A DNA stretch of 62,500 nt from Segatella copri DSM 18205. GTDB taxonomy: Bacteria; Bacteroidota; Bacteroidia; Bacteroidales; Bacteroidaceae. The position numbers and the translations under genes were made by a program. How positions within the stretch are numbered: the first letter of the stretch is position 1; every line of letters begins with the position of its first letter. The notes under the pieces were generated by a model. It did no database searches and was not told the origin of the DNA. It saw only the letters and a list, made by a program, of their open reading frames with translations. The stretch covers positions 1 through 62,500 of the forward strand of contig NZ_CP102288.1 of the NCBI RefSeq assembly GCF_025151535.1, read 5' to 3'. Positions 36,301-44,129 of this stretch are shown piece by piece.

Positions 36301-36510
36301 TACTTGAAGTTGCGCACCTTGCAGGTGGGTTACACCATCCCAAGCAGCATCCTCTCTAAGTTGAAGATGACCAGTGCCCGTGTCTATCTCTCAGGTCAGA
36401 ATCTTTTGACCATCAAGAGCAATAGCCTGACCTGTTCAGACCCAGAGAATCCAAACTGGAACTATCCACTTTCAACATCCGTATCATTCGGACTTCAGGT
36501 AGGTTTCTAA
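33397..36510 (+). CDS. susC: SusC-like TonB-dependent fructan transporter
   Basis: The 1037-residue protein has a signal peptide (cleavage after VASAQ), an N-terminal carboxypeptidase-D-like domain (about 23-105, VNVNGIVKDAAGETVIGASI), a TonB-box region (DLQEVVVTGY), a plug domain (about 115-225, IRGIGSFNSSQDPLYIIDGVP) and a 22-strand barrel ending in FGLQVGF. It imports fructo-oligosaccharides across the outer membrane with SusD and is powered by the TonB system. Substrate is inferred from the downstream GH32 and fructokinase genes and the BT1754-like regulators. It is the first gene of the operon. Confidence 0.92.
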   Translation: MNNLSKLLMSSALCTVCTVASAQQVNVNGIVKDAAGETVIGASIMVKGTKTGTVTDFDGNFHVECAPGSTLVISYIGYKTQEVKASDNMEVTLQEDANDLQEVVVTGYTTQKKADLTGSVAVVSTKNLKTSSETDPMRALQGRVPGMTVTTDGSPIGSGTVRIRGIGSFNSSQDPLYIIDGVPTNMALNTLNTNDIESMQVLKDAASASIYGSRASNGVIIITTKKGKKGSKVAVDFSANLTAQFYSNQSKMKLMNSSQYATAMAQAALNDGLDPVAYAANYGIDLNAASGTPITVWNPATNQYQNYTINGRYDGYINAKKTMRFSDTDWLDEISRTGFSQNYDLSVSHANDKHSAMFSLGYKNNEGVLKYTDFENISARLNTSWNLNKIVTVGENLTLTYTSQVDCHPMENALKMPSIVPVYEEDGKTFAGPVGSMADRQNPCREQYQNRNNHLDYWRIFGNAFVELKPVKGLTLRSNFGLDFKTSFINAMTNTYHSDIVNNDIAKTTLSNNNETNWTWSNTAQYVTQIGKHNIDVLGGMEFSKQSVIDFSAYSEGYALEDKDYMWPNAATGTMRNSGAKFGYRLASFFGKVNYNWDDLLLASFTIRHDGSSRFGKAHRWGTFPAASLGFRFSNLLKKDWLDDAKLRLSWGQTGNQAIDNNAQFGLYVVDYGLDRVTSTAYDLFLQGSGTFPSGYRATQLANPNLKWEAATQYNVGLDYTLFGNSLYGTVDAYIKNVKDMLINPAYLGATGEGGNSWQNGPSLRNWGMEFTVGYRKTLANGLGIDVNGNLDFFRNKVTYLPATTTGAYAHTSKENLVQSGKSYGSIVGYVADGIFQNQEEVDKSGQPNARVGGLKYKDLDGKNGITSDDQTWIFDPVPAFSYGLNIALNYKGFDFSMFWQGVYDQDVYNNQKFQTDFWAITDGGSNKGTRLLDAWNTNNTGSSIPRLSTMNTADEGRASTYYVENGSYLKLRTLQVGYTIPSSILSKLKMTSARVYLSGQNLLTIKSNSLTCSDPENPNWNYPLSTSVSFGLQVGF

Positions 36511-36541
36511 AATGTTTCATATTTTTAAAGAGAATTTTAAG

Positions 36542-38278
36542 ATGAAAAAGTTATATACAATGGTGCTTGCAGCAGCACTGGTAGGAACATTCACCAGTTG
36601 TGATGATTTCCTGGATTACACCCCAACAGCTGTGGTTGATGAAGACAAGGCTTTCAGCGAGCCAGACAAGATGGTAAACAGTGCCTATGCAATGTTGGGC
36701 GACTGTTGGTATTCTTACCCATTCAACCTTTGGCCATACGGTGACCTTTCTTCAGACGATTGCTTGAAGGGTGGCGGTGGCACCGGTGACACCGGTTATC
36801 ACGATGTGGAGATCTGGACTACCTTGACCTCTACTAAGGGCGAACTCGACGAGTTATGGTATCGTCTCTATTGTGCCGTTTCCCGTTGCAACCGTGCCTT
36901 GGTTTCTTTGCAACAGAATGGTGAGAGCACACTGGGTGCTGAGGTAACCAAGCAGCGTGAGGCTGAGGTTCGCTTTCTCCGTGCTCATTTCTATTTCAAG
37001 TTACTTAGCATGTATCGTCAGATTCCTTGGATAGACGAGAAGGTTTATGAGGATAAAACAACAGAGAGCACATCAAACACTCAGTTTACTTACGAGGAAT
37101 TGTGGCAGAAGGTGATAGCCGACTTCCAGACAGCATACGATGTACTTCCTGCTAAGCAGAAGGATGGCGGTCGTGTCAACAAGATTGCTGCCGCAGGTTA
37201 TCTGGCTAAGTGTTATCTTACCATTGCCTGGGGTGATGGTTATGAGGCAACCAATGGCGTTGACCATATTAATAAGGAGTATATGCAGAAGGTAGTAGAT
37301 TACACCGATGTTGTAAAGAATTCAGACTATGGTTACATGGCAGACTTCGGCGACATCTTCCTGCCAGACAATAAGAACAACAAGGAGTCTGTCTTTGCCG
37401 TACAGGCTTCCGACTATAGCGAGGACCATACCGCCTTCGGACGTGCCAACTGGTCTAATATGCTGAATGGCTGTTGGGGTATTTGGTCTTGCGGATGGGA
37501 TTTCCACAAGCCTTCACAGAACCTGGTGAATGCCTTCAAGACCAAGAACGGACTTCCTGAGTTTGATGACTACAACAAGACTTGTGATTATCCTGTAAAC
37601 GGTAAGCCTAATAGTCAGAAATGGGATCCACGTTTGTTCCATACAGTAGGAATGCCTACCTTCCCATATAAATATGAGTCAGAATACACGATGACTACAG
37701 CCAACTCTCGTACGCCAAACGTTTATGGTTACTATACCTCTCTGAAGGAAGTACCACAGCGTTCTAAGGGTGAAACATTCAATGGCTCTTGGCAGGCGTT
37801 TGCGATGAACGACTATGTGCTCCGTTATAGCGACATCATGTTGATGCGCGCTGAGGCTTTGATAGAGTTGGACCATCTGGCTGAGGCTCGTACCATCATC
37901 AACGATATCCGTCAGAGAGCCAAGAATTCTGTGGATAAGCATATCGATTATGCCAAGGCTCAGTGTGATATTGCCCTTTATCCGGAGTCTTATTTCCAGG
38001 ATAAGGAGACGGCAAGAAAGTGCCTGCGCTGGGAACGTCGTCTGGAGATGGCGATGGAGAACGGCCGTTTCTTCGACCTGCGCCGCTGGGGCGTTGCTTC
38101 TGAGACATTGAACAAGTATTTTGCATCAGAGCAGAACGATAAGTATGGAGAGCAGACATACGCTCAATACCTGAAGGATGCCAAGTTTACTCCAGGCAAG
38201 AACGAGTTCTATCCGGTTCCATATAACCAGCTGTATTACGTTCCTGGTCTGTATAAGCAGAATAAGGGATACGAGTAA
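36542..38278 (+). CDS. susD: SusD/RagB-like surface glycan-binding lipoprotein
   Basis: The ATG at 36542 (MKKLYTMVLAAALVGTFTSC, signal with lipobox) gives 578 residues. The in-frame ATG at 36512 precedes a stretch that is not signal-like. Family features include CDDFLDYTPT after the lipidated Cys, TPR-type helices and the C-terminal pattern RRWGVASETLNKYF with NEFYPVPYNQL. It binds fructan on the cell surface and caps the SusC barrel. It lies 31 bp after susC. Confidence 0.93.
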   Translation: MKKLYTMVLAAALVGTFTSCDDFLDYTPTAVVDEDKAFSEPDKMVNSAYAMLGDCWYSYPFNLWPYGDLSSDDCLKGGGGTGDTGYHDVEIWTTLTSTKGELDELWYRLYCAVSRCNRALVSLQQNGESTLGAEVTKQREAEVRFLRAHFYFKLLSMYRQIPWIDEKVYEDKTTESTSNTQFTYEELWQKVIADFQTAYDVLPAKQKDGGRVNKIAAAGYLAKCYLTIAWGDGYEATNGVDHINKEYMQKVVDYTDVVKNSDYGYMADFGDIFLPDNKNNKESVFAVQASDYSEDHTAFGRANWSNMLNGCWGIWSCGWDFHKPSQNLVNAFKTKNGLPEFDDYNKTCDYPVNGKPNSQKWDPRLFHTVGMPTFPYKYESEYTMTTANSRTPNVYGYYTSLKEVPQRSKGETFNGSWQAFAMNDYVLRYSDIMLMRAEALIELDHLAEARTIINDIRQRAKNSVDKHIDYAKAQCDIALYPESYFQDKETARKCLRWERRLEMAMENGRFFDLRRWGVASETLNKYFASEQNDKYGEQTYAQYLKDAKFTPGKNEFYPVPYNQLYYVPGLYKQNKGYE

Positions 38279-38322
38279 TTACCTATCGGTATTTTTAGAT
38301 AATAATTTCAGACACTTAGACA

Positions 38323-40041
38323 ATGAAAAAGATATTTATTTCGGCGCTTGTCGCTCTTTGCGGTTTCACCGCCAGTTATGCCCAGCAGGCTTCCTTCTTG
38401 AGCAATAACCACTGTCTCTACCGCATCAGCCAGGAGAGGCAGAACCAGAAGTGTCTCTTGCTTCCTGTGCAGGAAAATGCAGAGATAGCCAATATTAAGG
38501 TGATTGCCGACAACAAGCAGGTGAAAGCCTTCAATGTGAAGTTGGCTAAAGATCACGTAGATTATTACGTGCCTCTCTATATGGATGAGTTTGCCGGTTT
38601 GAAGGGCCTGGCTCTCGATATCCATGTAAACGGCGATTATAGCAAGGAGGGTTTGAACGCCCTCACTTGCTGGGAGAACATGAAGTTCTCTGATTCTTTC
38701 GATATGAAGAATCGTGAACAGTATCGCCCAGTTTTCCATCACACTCCTGTTTACGGATGGATGAACGACCCAAATGGTATGTTCTATAAGGATGGCGTAT
38801 GGAATCTCTATTTCCAGTATAATCCTTACGGATCACAGTGGGAGAATATGACCTGGGGACATTCTACATCTACCGACTTGATACATTGGAAGTTCCAGGG
38901 TGCCCCTATCCAGCCAGATGCAATTGGTACCATTTTCAGCGGTTCTGCCGTTGTGGATAAGAATAATACCGCTGGTTTGGGCAAGGGTGCTGTTGTGGCT
39001 CTCTACACTTCGGCTGGTGAGAACCAGACACAGAGCATGGCTTACAGTACAGATAACGGCAAGACCTTTACAAAATATGCAGGAAATCCGATCATCACCA
39101 GTACTGTGCCAGACTTCCGTGACCCACACATGTTCTGGAACGAGGACATCAAGAAATGGAATATGATCATGGCGGTTGGTCAGCACATGGAAATCTATTC
39201 TTCAGATAACTTGAAGGACTGGAAATACGAAAGCTCTTTTGGTGAGAAGTATGGCAACCATGGCGGTGTCTGGGAATGCCCAGACTTGATGAAGATGAAG
39301 GTTCGTGGCACCGATAAGGAGAAGTGGATGCTCATCTGCAACATCAATCCTGGTGGTCCGTTCGGAGGTTCTGCTACCCAGTATTTCATCGGTGATTTCG
39401 ACGGTCATAAGTTTACTTGCGAGAGCAAGCCTGAGGTAACCAAGTGGATGGATTACGGAAAGGATCATTACGCTACAGTTACCTTTGATAACGCACCAGA
39501 AGGTCGCCGCGTGGCTATCGCCTGGATGAGCAACTGGCAGTATGCCAACCTGGTTCCTACCCAGCAGTACCGTTCAGGCAACTCTATTCCTCGCGACTTA
39601 GGTCTCTTCGAGTATAAGGGTGAAACTTATTGCAGCGTGGTTCCATCTCCAGAGATGACAGCAGCAAGAAGCAAGAAGGCAGGCAAGAAACTTACAGAGT
39701 CTTGCGAGATGGTTGTGAATCTGAAGGGAAATGCTACTATCACTTTGAGCAACGACAAGGGCGAGAAGGTAGTGATGAACTACGATGCCAAGGCAGAAAC
39801 CTTCTCAATGGATAGAACCAAGAGCGGTAAGGTGGATTTCAGCAAGGACTTCGCTGCAGTCACCAAGGCTCCAACCTATGGAAATATCAGCCAGCTGCGC
39901 ATCTTCATCGACAAGAGCAGCATCGAGGCACTGGATGCTTACGGCAAGATGTCCATGACCAATCTCGTGTTCCCAAGCAAGCCTTACAACAAGGTTACTG
40001 TAAAGGGAAAGGGTAAGTATCAGGTTTACGACATCAAGTAA
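38323..40041 (+). CDS. GH32 fructan hydrolase (inulinase/levanase type)
   Basis: The 572-residue protein has a signal peptide (ends ASYAQQ), an extra N-terminal beta domain (about 20-130), a five-bladed propeller (about 135-430) and a C-terminal beta-sandwich (about 440-572). The catalytic acids are D149 in WMNDPNG (nucleophile), D267 in FRDP (transition-state stabiliser) and E318 in WECPD (acid/base). It releases fructose from inulin or levan; exo action is more likely than endo but cannot be decided by eye. It is in the same operon as susC and susD, 44 bp after susD. The start codon is followed by an ordinary lysine-rich signal sequence. Confidence 0.92.
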   Translation: MKKIFISALVALCGFTASYAQQASFLSNNHCLYRISQERQNQKCLLLPVQENAEIANIKVIADNKQVKAFNVKLAKDHVDYYVPLYMDEFAGLKGLALDIHVNGDYSKEGLNALTCWENMKFSDSFDMKNREQYRPVFHHTPVYGWMNDPNGMFYKDGVWNLYFQYNPYGSQWENMTWGHSTSTDLIHWKFQGAPIQPDAIGTIFSGSAVVDKNNTAGLGKGAVVALYTSAGENQTQSMAYSTDNGKTFTKYAGNPIITSTVPDFRDPHMFWNEDIKKWNMIMAVGQHMEIYSSDNLKDWKYESSFGEKYGNHGGVWECPDLMKMKVRGTDKEKWMLICNINPGGPFGGSATQYFIGDFDGHKFTCESKPEVTKWMDYGKDHYATVTFDNAPEGRRVAIAWMSNWQYANLVPTQQYRSGNSIPRDLGLFEYKGETYCSVVPSPEMTAARSKKAGKKLTESCEMVVNLKGNATITLSNDKGEKVVMNYDAKAETFSMDRTKSGKVDFSKDFAAVTKAPTYGNISQLRIFIDKSSIEALDAYGKMSMTNLVFPSKPYNKVTVKGKGKYQVYDIK

Positions 40042-40087
40042 CCTCATCTGTTAAGAACAGAATCTATAAGATAATTGTTTCTTAGCG

Positions 40088-40170
40088 TGTTACTGATGTA
40101 ACAATGCAACAAAAATGGTAGCCGATGAACGATATTTTATGATATATTGTATCGTTTATCGCTACCTTTG
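40088..40170 (+). promoter_or_regulatory. Fructan permease promoter and operator
   Basis: The -7 box TACCTTTG is at 40163-40170. GCAACAA (40106-40112) and GAACGAT (40127-40133) are 21 bp apart, the latter 36 bp before the box, as at the susC promoter. Also present are a TGTTAC/GTAACA palindrome (40088-40103) and an inverted TATCGTTTATC at 40150-40160. Confidence 0.7.
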
Positions 40171-40204
40171 CACCAGCAAAATAGAAACAATAACGCTAAC
40201 AATT

Positions 40205-41356
40205 ATGAATAAATCATCAAAGTTATCAATCATCCCGGTGATGCTCTGTTTCTTCGCCATGGGATTTGTAGATTTGGTAGGTATTGCCTCCAACTACGTA
40301 AAGGAAGATCTCAACCTCAATGATGCAACAGCCAATCTGTTCCCATCGCTGGTATTCTTCTGGTTTCTCATCTTCTCGGTTCCTACGGGAATCCTGATGA
40401 ATAAGATAGGTAGAAAGAAGACAGTACTCCTGTCTTTGCTCGTTACTGTTATCTCACTCCTTTTGCCCATCTTTGGCGAAAACTTTGAGCTGATGCTCGT
40501 GTCGTTCTCATTGCTCGGCATCGGAAATGCCTTGATGCAGACCTCCCTGAACCCTCTGGTTTCGGTGGTGACATCAGGTCGGAACCTGGCTTCCACATTG
40601 ACCTTCGGTCAGTTTGTCAAGGCGATAGCTTCCTTCCTGGCTCCATACATCGCTATGTGGGGCGCCATGGCAAGCATTCCTACCTTCGGTTTGGGCTGGA
40701 GAATCCTCTTCCCAATCTATATGGTTATCGGAATCGCAGCTACCTTCTTCCTGGCTGGTACACCTATCGAGGAGGAGAAGAACGAGGGTAAGGCATCTGG
40801 TTTCGGCGAATGCTTCAAGTTGCTCGGCAAACCTATCGTGCTGCTTTCCTTCATCGGTATCATGTGCCATGTAGGCATTGATGTAGGTACCAATACCACA
40901 GCTCCTAAAATTCTGATGGAGCGTCTGGGATGGACGCTGAACGAGGCTGCCTTCGCTACATCGCTCTACTTCATCTTCCGTACCATCGGATGCTTCACCG
41001 GTACCGTTTTCCTCCGCATGATGAAGACCCGCACTTTCTTCGTTATCAGCGTAGTGATGATGGCTCTGAGTATGATAGGCATGTGGGTAGGCGAGAGCAA
41101 GACGATGCTTTATATCGCCATCGCCCTGGTGGGATATGGCAACTCTAACGTGTTCTCCATGATTTTCTCTCAGGCACTTCTAGCTATGCCTGATAAGAAG
41201 AACGAAGTGAGTGGACTGATGATCATGGGACTCTTCGGTGGTACCGTCTTCCCGTTGATTATGGGCTTTGCCAGTGATGCTATGGGGCAGGCTGGTGCTG
41301 TGGCTGTCATGGCAGTTGGTGTAGTTTATCTCTTCACTTATATCCGCAAGTTATAA
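40205..41356 (+). CDS. MFS sugar permease (probable fructose importer)
   Basis: The ATG at 40205 (MNKSSKLSIIPVMLCFFAMGF) gives 383 residues. The frame extending back to 40115 runs through the promoter and was rejected. About 12 hydrophobic segments are present. Family blocks FFAMGFVDLVGIASNY and GRKKTVLLSLLV between the second and third helices mark the FucP-like group of the major facilitator superfamily. Placed before fructokinase, it probably carries fructose (or another GH32 product) across the inner membrane with protons. It is likely cotranscribed with fructokinase, 47 bp downstream. Confidence 0.88.
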   Translation: MNKSSKLSIIPVMLCFFAMGFVDLVGIASNYVKEDLNLNDATANLFPSLVFFWFLIFSVPTGILMNKIGRKKTVLLSLLVTVISLLLPIFGENFELMLVSFSLLGIGNALMQTSLNPLVSVVTSGRNLASTLTFGQFVKAIASFLAPYIAMWGAMASIPTFGLGWRILFPIYMVIGIAATFFLAGTPIEEEKNEGKASGFGECFKLLGKPIVLLSFIGIMCHVGIDVGTNTTAPKILMERLGWTLNEAAFATSLYFIFRTIGCFTGTVFLRMMKTRTFFVISVVMMALSMIGMWVGESKTMLYIAIALVGYGNSNVFSMIFSQALLAMPDKKNEVSGLMIMGLFGGTVFPLIMGFASDAMGQAGAVAVMAVGVVYLFTYIRKL

Positions 41357-41403
41357 TATAAATCATCCGCAATCGTTTATATCGTATATAATAAGGTGTA
41401 ATT

Positions 41404-42294
41404 ATGGAAACAAAGAATTTAAATACAAAATATTGTGTAGGTTTGGGTGAGATACTTTTTGATGTTCTCCCTAGTGGTTCTCAACTCGGCGGTGCTCCTG
41501 CCAACTTTGCTTACCACGCTGGTCAGCACGGCTTGCATTCTGTAGCCGTCAGTGCGATAGGTAAGGATGCCTTGGGCGATACAGCCCTTCGTATTCTCGA
41601 TGAGAAGAAGTTGAAGTATGTAATGCCAGTGGTAGATTATCCTACCGGTACCGTTCAGGTGCAGCTCGACAAGGAGGGCGTTCCTACTTACGATATCAAG
41701 CAGGGTGTAGCTTGGGATAATATCCCGTTCACCAGTGATATCAGGGAGATTGCTGTCAATGCTGGAGCTGTATGCTGGGGTTCTCTGGCTCAGCGCAGTG
41801 AGGTTAGCCGTAAGACCATCTATACGTTTCTCGATCATACTCCAGAGGATTGTCTGAAGATCTTCGACATCAATCTTCGTCAGAACTTCTATACTCCTGA
41901 GGTGATTACCGAGAGCTTGAAGCGCTGCAATGTGTTGAAAATCAACGATGAGGAGTTGATTACCATCGGCCGTCTCTTTGGTTATCCAGGTTTGGATATC
42001 GAGAACAAGTGCTGGCTGATTCTCGGCAAGTATAATCTCGATATGCTCGTGCTGACCTGTGGCGTGAACGGCAGCTATGTCTTTGCTCCGGGTGTGAAGT
42101 CATTCCAGGAGACTCCAAAGGTTGAGGTGGCTGATACAGTAGGTGCAGGCGACAGCTTTACCGGTACATTCTGTGCCAGCATTCTGAAGGGCAAGAGCAT
42201 TCAGGAGGCTCACGAACTTGCCGTAAAGGTAAGTGCCTACGTTTGTACCCAGAATGGAGCGATGCCTCAGATTCCTGAGGAATACACCCGTTAA
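41404..42294 (+). CDS. Fructokinase (PfkB/ribokinase family)
   Basis: The 296-residue protein has the PfkB signatures LGGAPANFAYHAGQHG (about 32-47) and DTVGAGDSFTG near the C-terminus, with D250 as the catalytic base. It phosphorylates fructose to fructose-6-phosphate, feeding the released sugar into glycolysis. It completes the fructan operon series. The gap to the permease holds a copy of the ACCTTATTATATA repeat (minus strand, 41385-41397). Confidence 0.9.
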   Translation: METKNLNTKYCVGLGEILFDVLPSGSQLGGAPANFAYHAGQHGLHSVAVSAIGKDALGDTALRILDEKKLKYVMPVVDYPTGTVQVQLDKEGVPTYDIKQGVAWDNIPFTSDIREIAVNAGAVCWGSLAQRSEVSRKTIYTFLDHTPEDCLKIFDINLRQNFYTPEVITESLKRCNVLKINDEELITIGRLFGYPGLDIENKCWLILGKYNLDMLVLTCGVNGSYVFAPGVKSFQETPKVEVADTVGAGDSFTGTFCASILKGKSIQEAHELAVKVSAYVCTQNGAMPQIPEEYTR

Positions 42295-42376
42295 CCCCGC
42301 TTCCCCTATTGGTTATATAGCAATATAAGATGATAGGTTTAAAGAATAGTTGATTTTAAAGTTAATGTTAGTTAGT

Positions 42377-42415
42377 AAGCTGCATCCTGTTCGCGAAGAA
42401 TGGGTGCAGCTTTTT
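42377..42415 (+). terminator. Terminator of the permease-fructokinase unit
   Basis: AAGCTGCATCC pairs with GGGTGCAGCTT and is followed by a T run. Confidence 0.85.
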
Positions 42416-42560
42416 CATTTTCAGAAATACAATCTCTCAATTAGAATAAAAGAACCCCCTAAAATGGTAAAATGATGCCCCAAAATCGCAGAAATGAATA
42501 AAATGATAACGTTTTCATTAAAAATATTATAAAAGAGTTGCAGATTAATAGATTATTTTG

Positions 42561-42568
42561 TACTTTTG
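42561..42568 (+). promoter_or_regulatory. ilvE: -7 box of ilvE
   Basis: TACTTTTG, 40 bp before the ATG. Confidence 0.7.
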
Positions 42569-42607
42569 CATCTAAAATATTAGTAGAACATTAAAAATAT
42601 AGATGTT

Positions 42608-43624
42608 ATGAAAGACTTAGATTGGTCTAATTTGTCATTTGGCTATCGCCAGACTGACTACAATGTTCGCTGTTACTATCGCGACGGCAAATGGGGCGAA
42701 ATAGAAGTTTGCTCTGATGAGTATTTGAAATTGCACATGGCTGCAACCTGTCTGCACTATGGTCAGGAGGCATTCGAGGGCTTGAAGGCTTATCGTTGCC
42801 CAGACGGTAAGGTGCGCGTGTTCCGTATGGACGAGAACGCTAAGCGCTTGCAGAGCACATGTCGCGGCATTCTGATGCCAGAGGTGCCTACAGAAATGTT
42901 CGAGGAAATGGTGAAAAAGGTGGTTCGCCTCAACCAGGAGTGGATTCCTACCTACGAGAGTGGTGCTACGCTCTATATCCGTCCGCTGCTCATCGGTACA
43001 AGTGCTCAGGTGGGTGTTCATCCTTCTAAGGAGTATTGCTTCCTTATCTTCGTAACTCCAGTAGGTCCATACTTCAAGGGTGGATTCTCTACCAACCCAT
43101 ACGTCATCATCCGTGATTTCGACCGTTCTGCTCCTCTCGGAACAGGTATCTATAAGGTAGGTGGAAACTATGCTGCTTCTCTCAGAGCCAACAATATCGC
43201 TCACGAGAAGGGTTATGCATGCGAGTTCTATCTCGACGCCAAGGAGAAGAAATACATGGATGAGTGTGGTGCTGCCAACTTCTTCGGAATCAAGAATAAT
43301 ACATACGTTACTCCTAAGAGTACATCTATCCTCCCTTCTATCACCAACAAGAGTCTGATGCAGTTGGCTGAGGATCTCGGTATGAAGGTGGAGCGCCGTC
43401 AGATTCCTGAGGATGAGCTGGATACTTTCGAGGAGGCTGGTGCTTGCGGTACTGCTGCCGTAATCAGTCCTATCAGCTACATTGATGACTTGGATACAGG
43501 CAAGCGCTACAACTTCGGTGAGAAGCCAGGTCCTGTCTCTAAGCACCTGTATGATACGCTTCGCGGAATCCAGTATGGTACTATTGAGGACAAGCATGGT
43601 TGGACAACCGTAGTTATTGAGTAA
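42608..43624 (+). CDS. ilvE: Branched-chain amino acid aminotransferase
   Basis: The 338-residue protein is a fold type IV PLP enzyme: GQEAFEGLKAYR near residue 57, TSAQVGVHPSKEY, GTGIYKVGGNYAASL (the Lys is the PLP-binding residue) and MDECGAANFFGI. Length and motifs fit the class II-like bacterial IlvE. It makes leucine, isoleucine and valine from their 2-oxo acids. It is a single-gene unit with its own promoter and terminator. Confidence 0.93.
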   Translation: MKDLDWSNLSFGYRQTDYNVRCYYRDGKWGEIEVCSDEYLKLHMAATCLHYGQEAFEGLKAYRCPDGKVRVFRMDENAKRLQSTCRGILMPEVPTEMFEEMVKKVVRLNQEWIPTYESGATLYIRPLLIGTSAQVGVHPSKEYCFLIFVTPVGPYFKGGFSTNPYVIIRDFDRSAPLGTGIYKVGGNYAASLRANNIAHEKGYACEFYLDAKEKKYMDECGAANFFGIKNNTYVTPKSTSILPSITNKSLMQLAEDLGMKVERRQIPEDELDTFEEAGACGTAAVISPISYIDDLDTGKRYNFGEKPGPVSKHLYDTLRGIQYGTIEDKHGWTTVVIE

Positions 43625-43678
43625 TCAATGACTTCTTTATTGCGTAAAAACCAATATTAGAAATATAATTATGTCAGG

Positions 43679-43717
43679 GCACTTTGAGGAGTTCACGCTC
43701 CTTGGAGTGCTTTTTTT
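43679..43717 (+). terminator. Terminator of ilvE
   Basis: GCACTTTGAGGAG pairs with CTCCTTGGAGTGC (internal mismatches) around six bases, followed by seven T residues. Confidence 0.85.
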
Positions 43718-43734
43718 ATGTCTTTTTTATACCT

Positions 43735-43887
43735 AGGGGTTAACAGAGTTAACAGTTAACAGCTGTTTTTTCGATACTCCCCCTCGCGCGTACCTTATTA
43801 TAATATAATATATATATACTTATTTTTATATGTGTGTGGGGGGAACCATGCATTTTTGGGGTGTTAACTGTTAACCTGTTAACCCCT
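43735..43887. repeat. 153-bp MITE-like inverted-repeat element built from GTTAACAG
   Basis: The arms AGGGGTTAACAG followed by GTTAACAGTTAACA (43735-43761) and its inverse (43862-43887) differ by one inserted base. A second inner pair, CTCCCCC and GGGGGGA, nests inside. The core (43790-43830) is very AT-rich. A half-copy of the arm is at 47611-47635. No gene is inside. Confidence 0.7.
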
Positions 43888-43983
43888 CGCTCTTTTTTCC
43901 CCGTCTCTGTGCTTTGCGGGGCGCAAGTCATAGAGTTGCAGGGGAAGAAGCTATGAGTTAGGATTCTTAACACATTTCAGCAT

Positions 43984-44121
43984 CATAAAAGCCTCATGAA
44001 AAGCTACGTAAAAACCTCATGACAGCCCTCATTTAAGCCTCTGCCCCGGCATCATTTATGCCACAGCCCCGTCATCATTTAAGCCTCTTCTCAGTCTTCA
44101 TTTAAGCCTGAAAAATGCAGA
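43984..44121. repeat. Degenerate tandem array with 23-bp period
   Basis: Six units start at 43984, 44007, 44030, 44053, 44076 and 44099, each opening with a variant of CATTTAAGCCTC. The array runs up to the stop codon of the GH115-like gene, so it is transcribed as its 3' untranslated region if that gene is expressed. The stretch between ilvE and this gene (43625-44129) holds only the terminator, the inverted-repeat element and this array. Confidence 0.75.
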
Positions 44122-44129
44122 AAAGCCTC

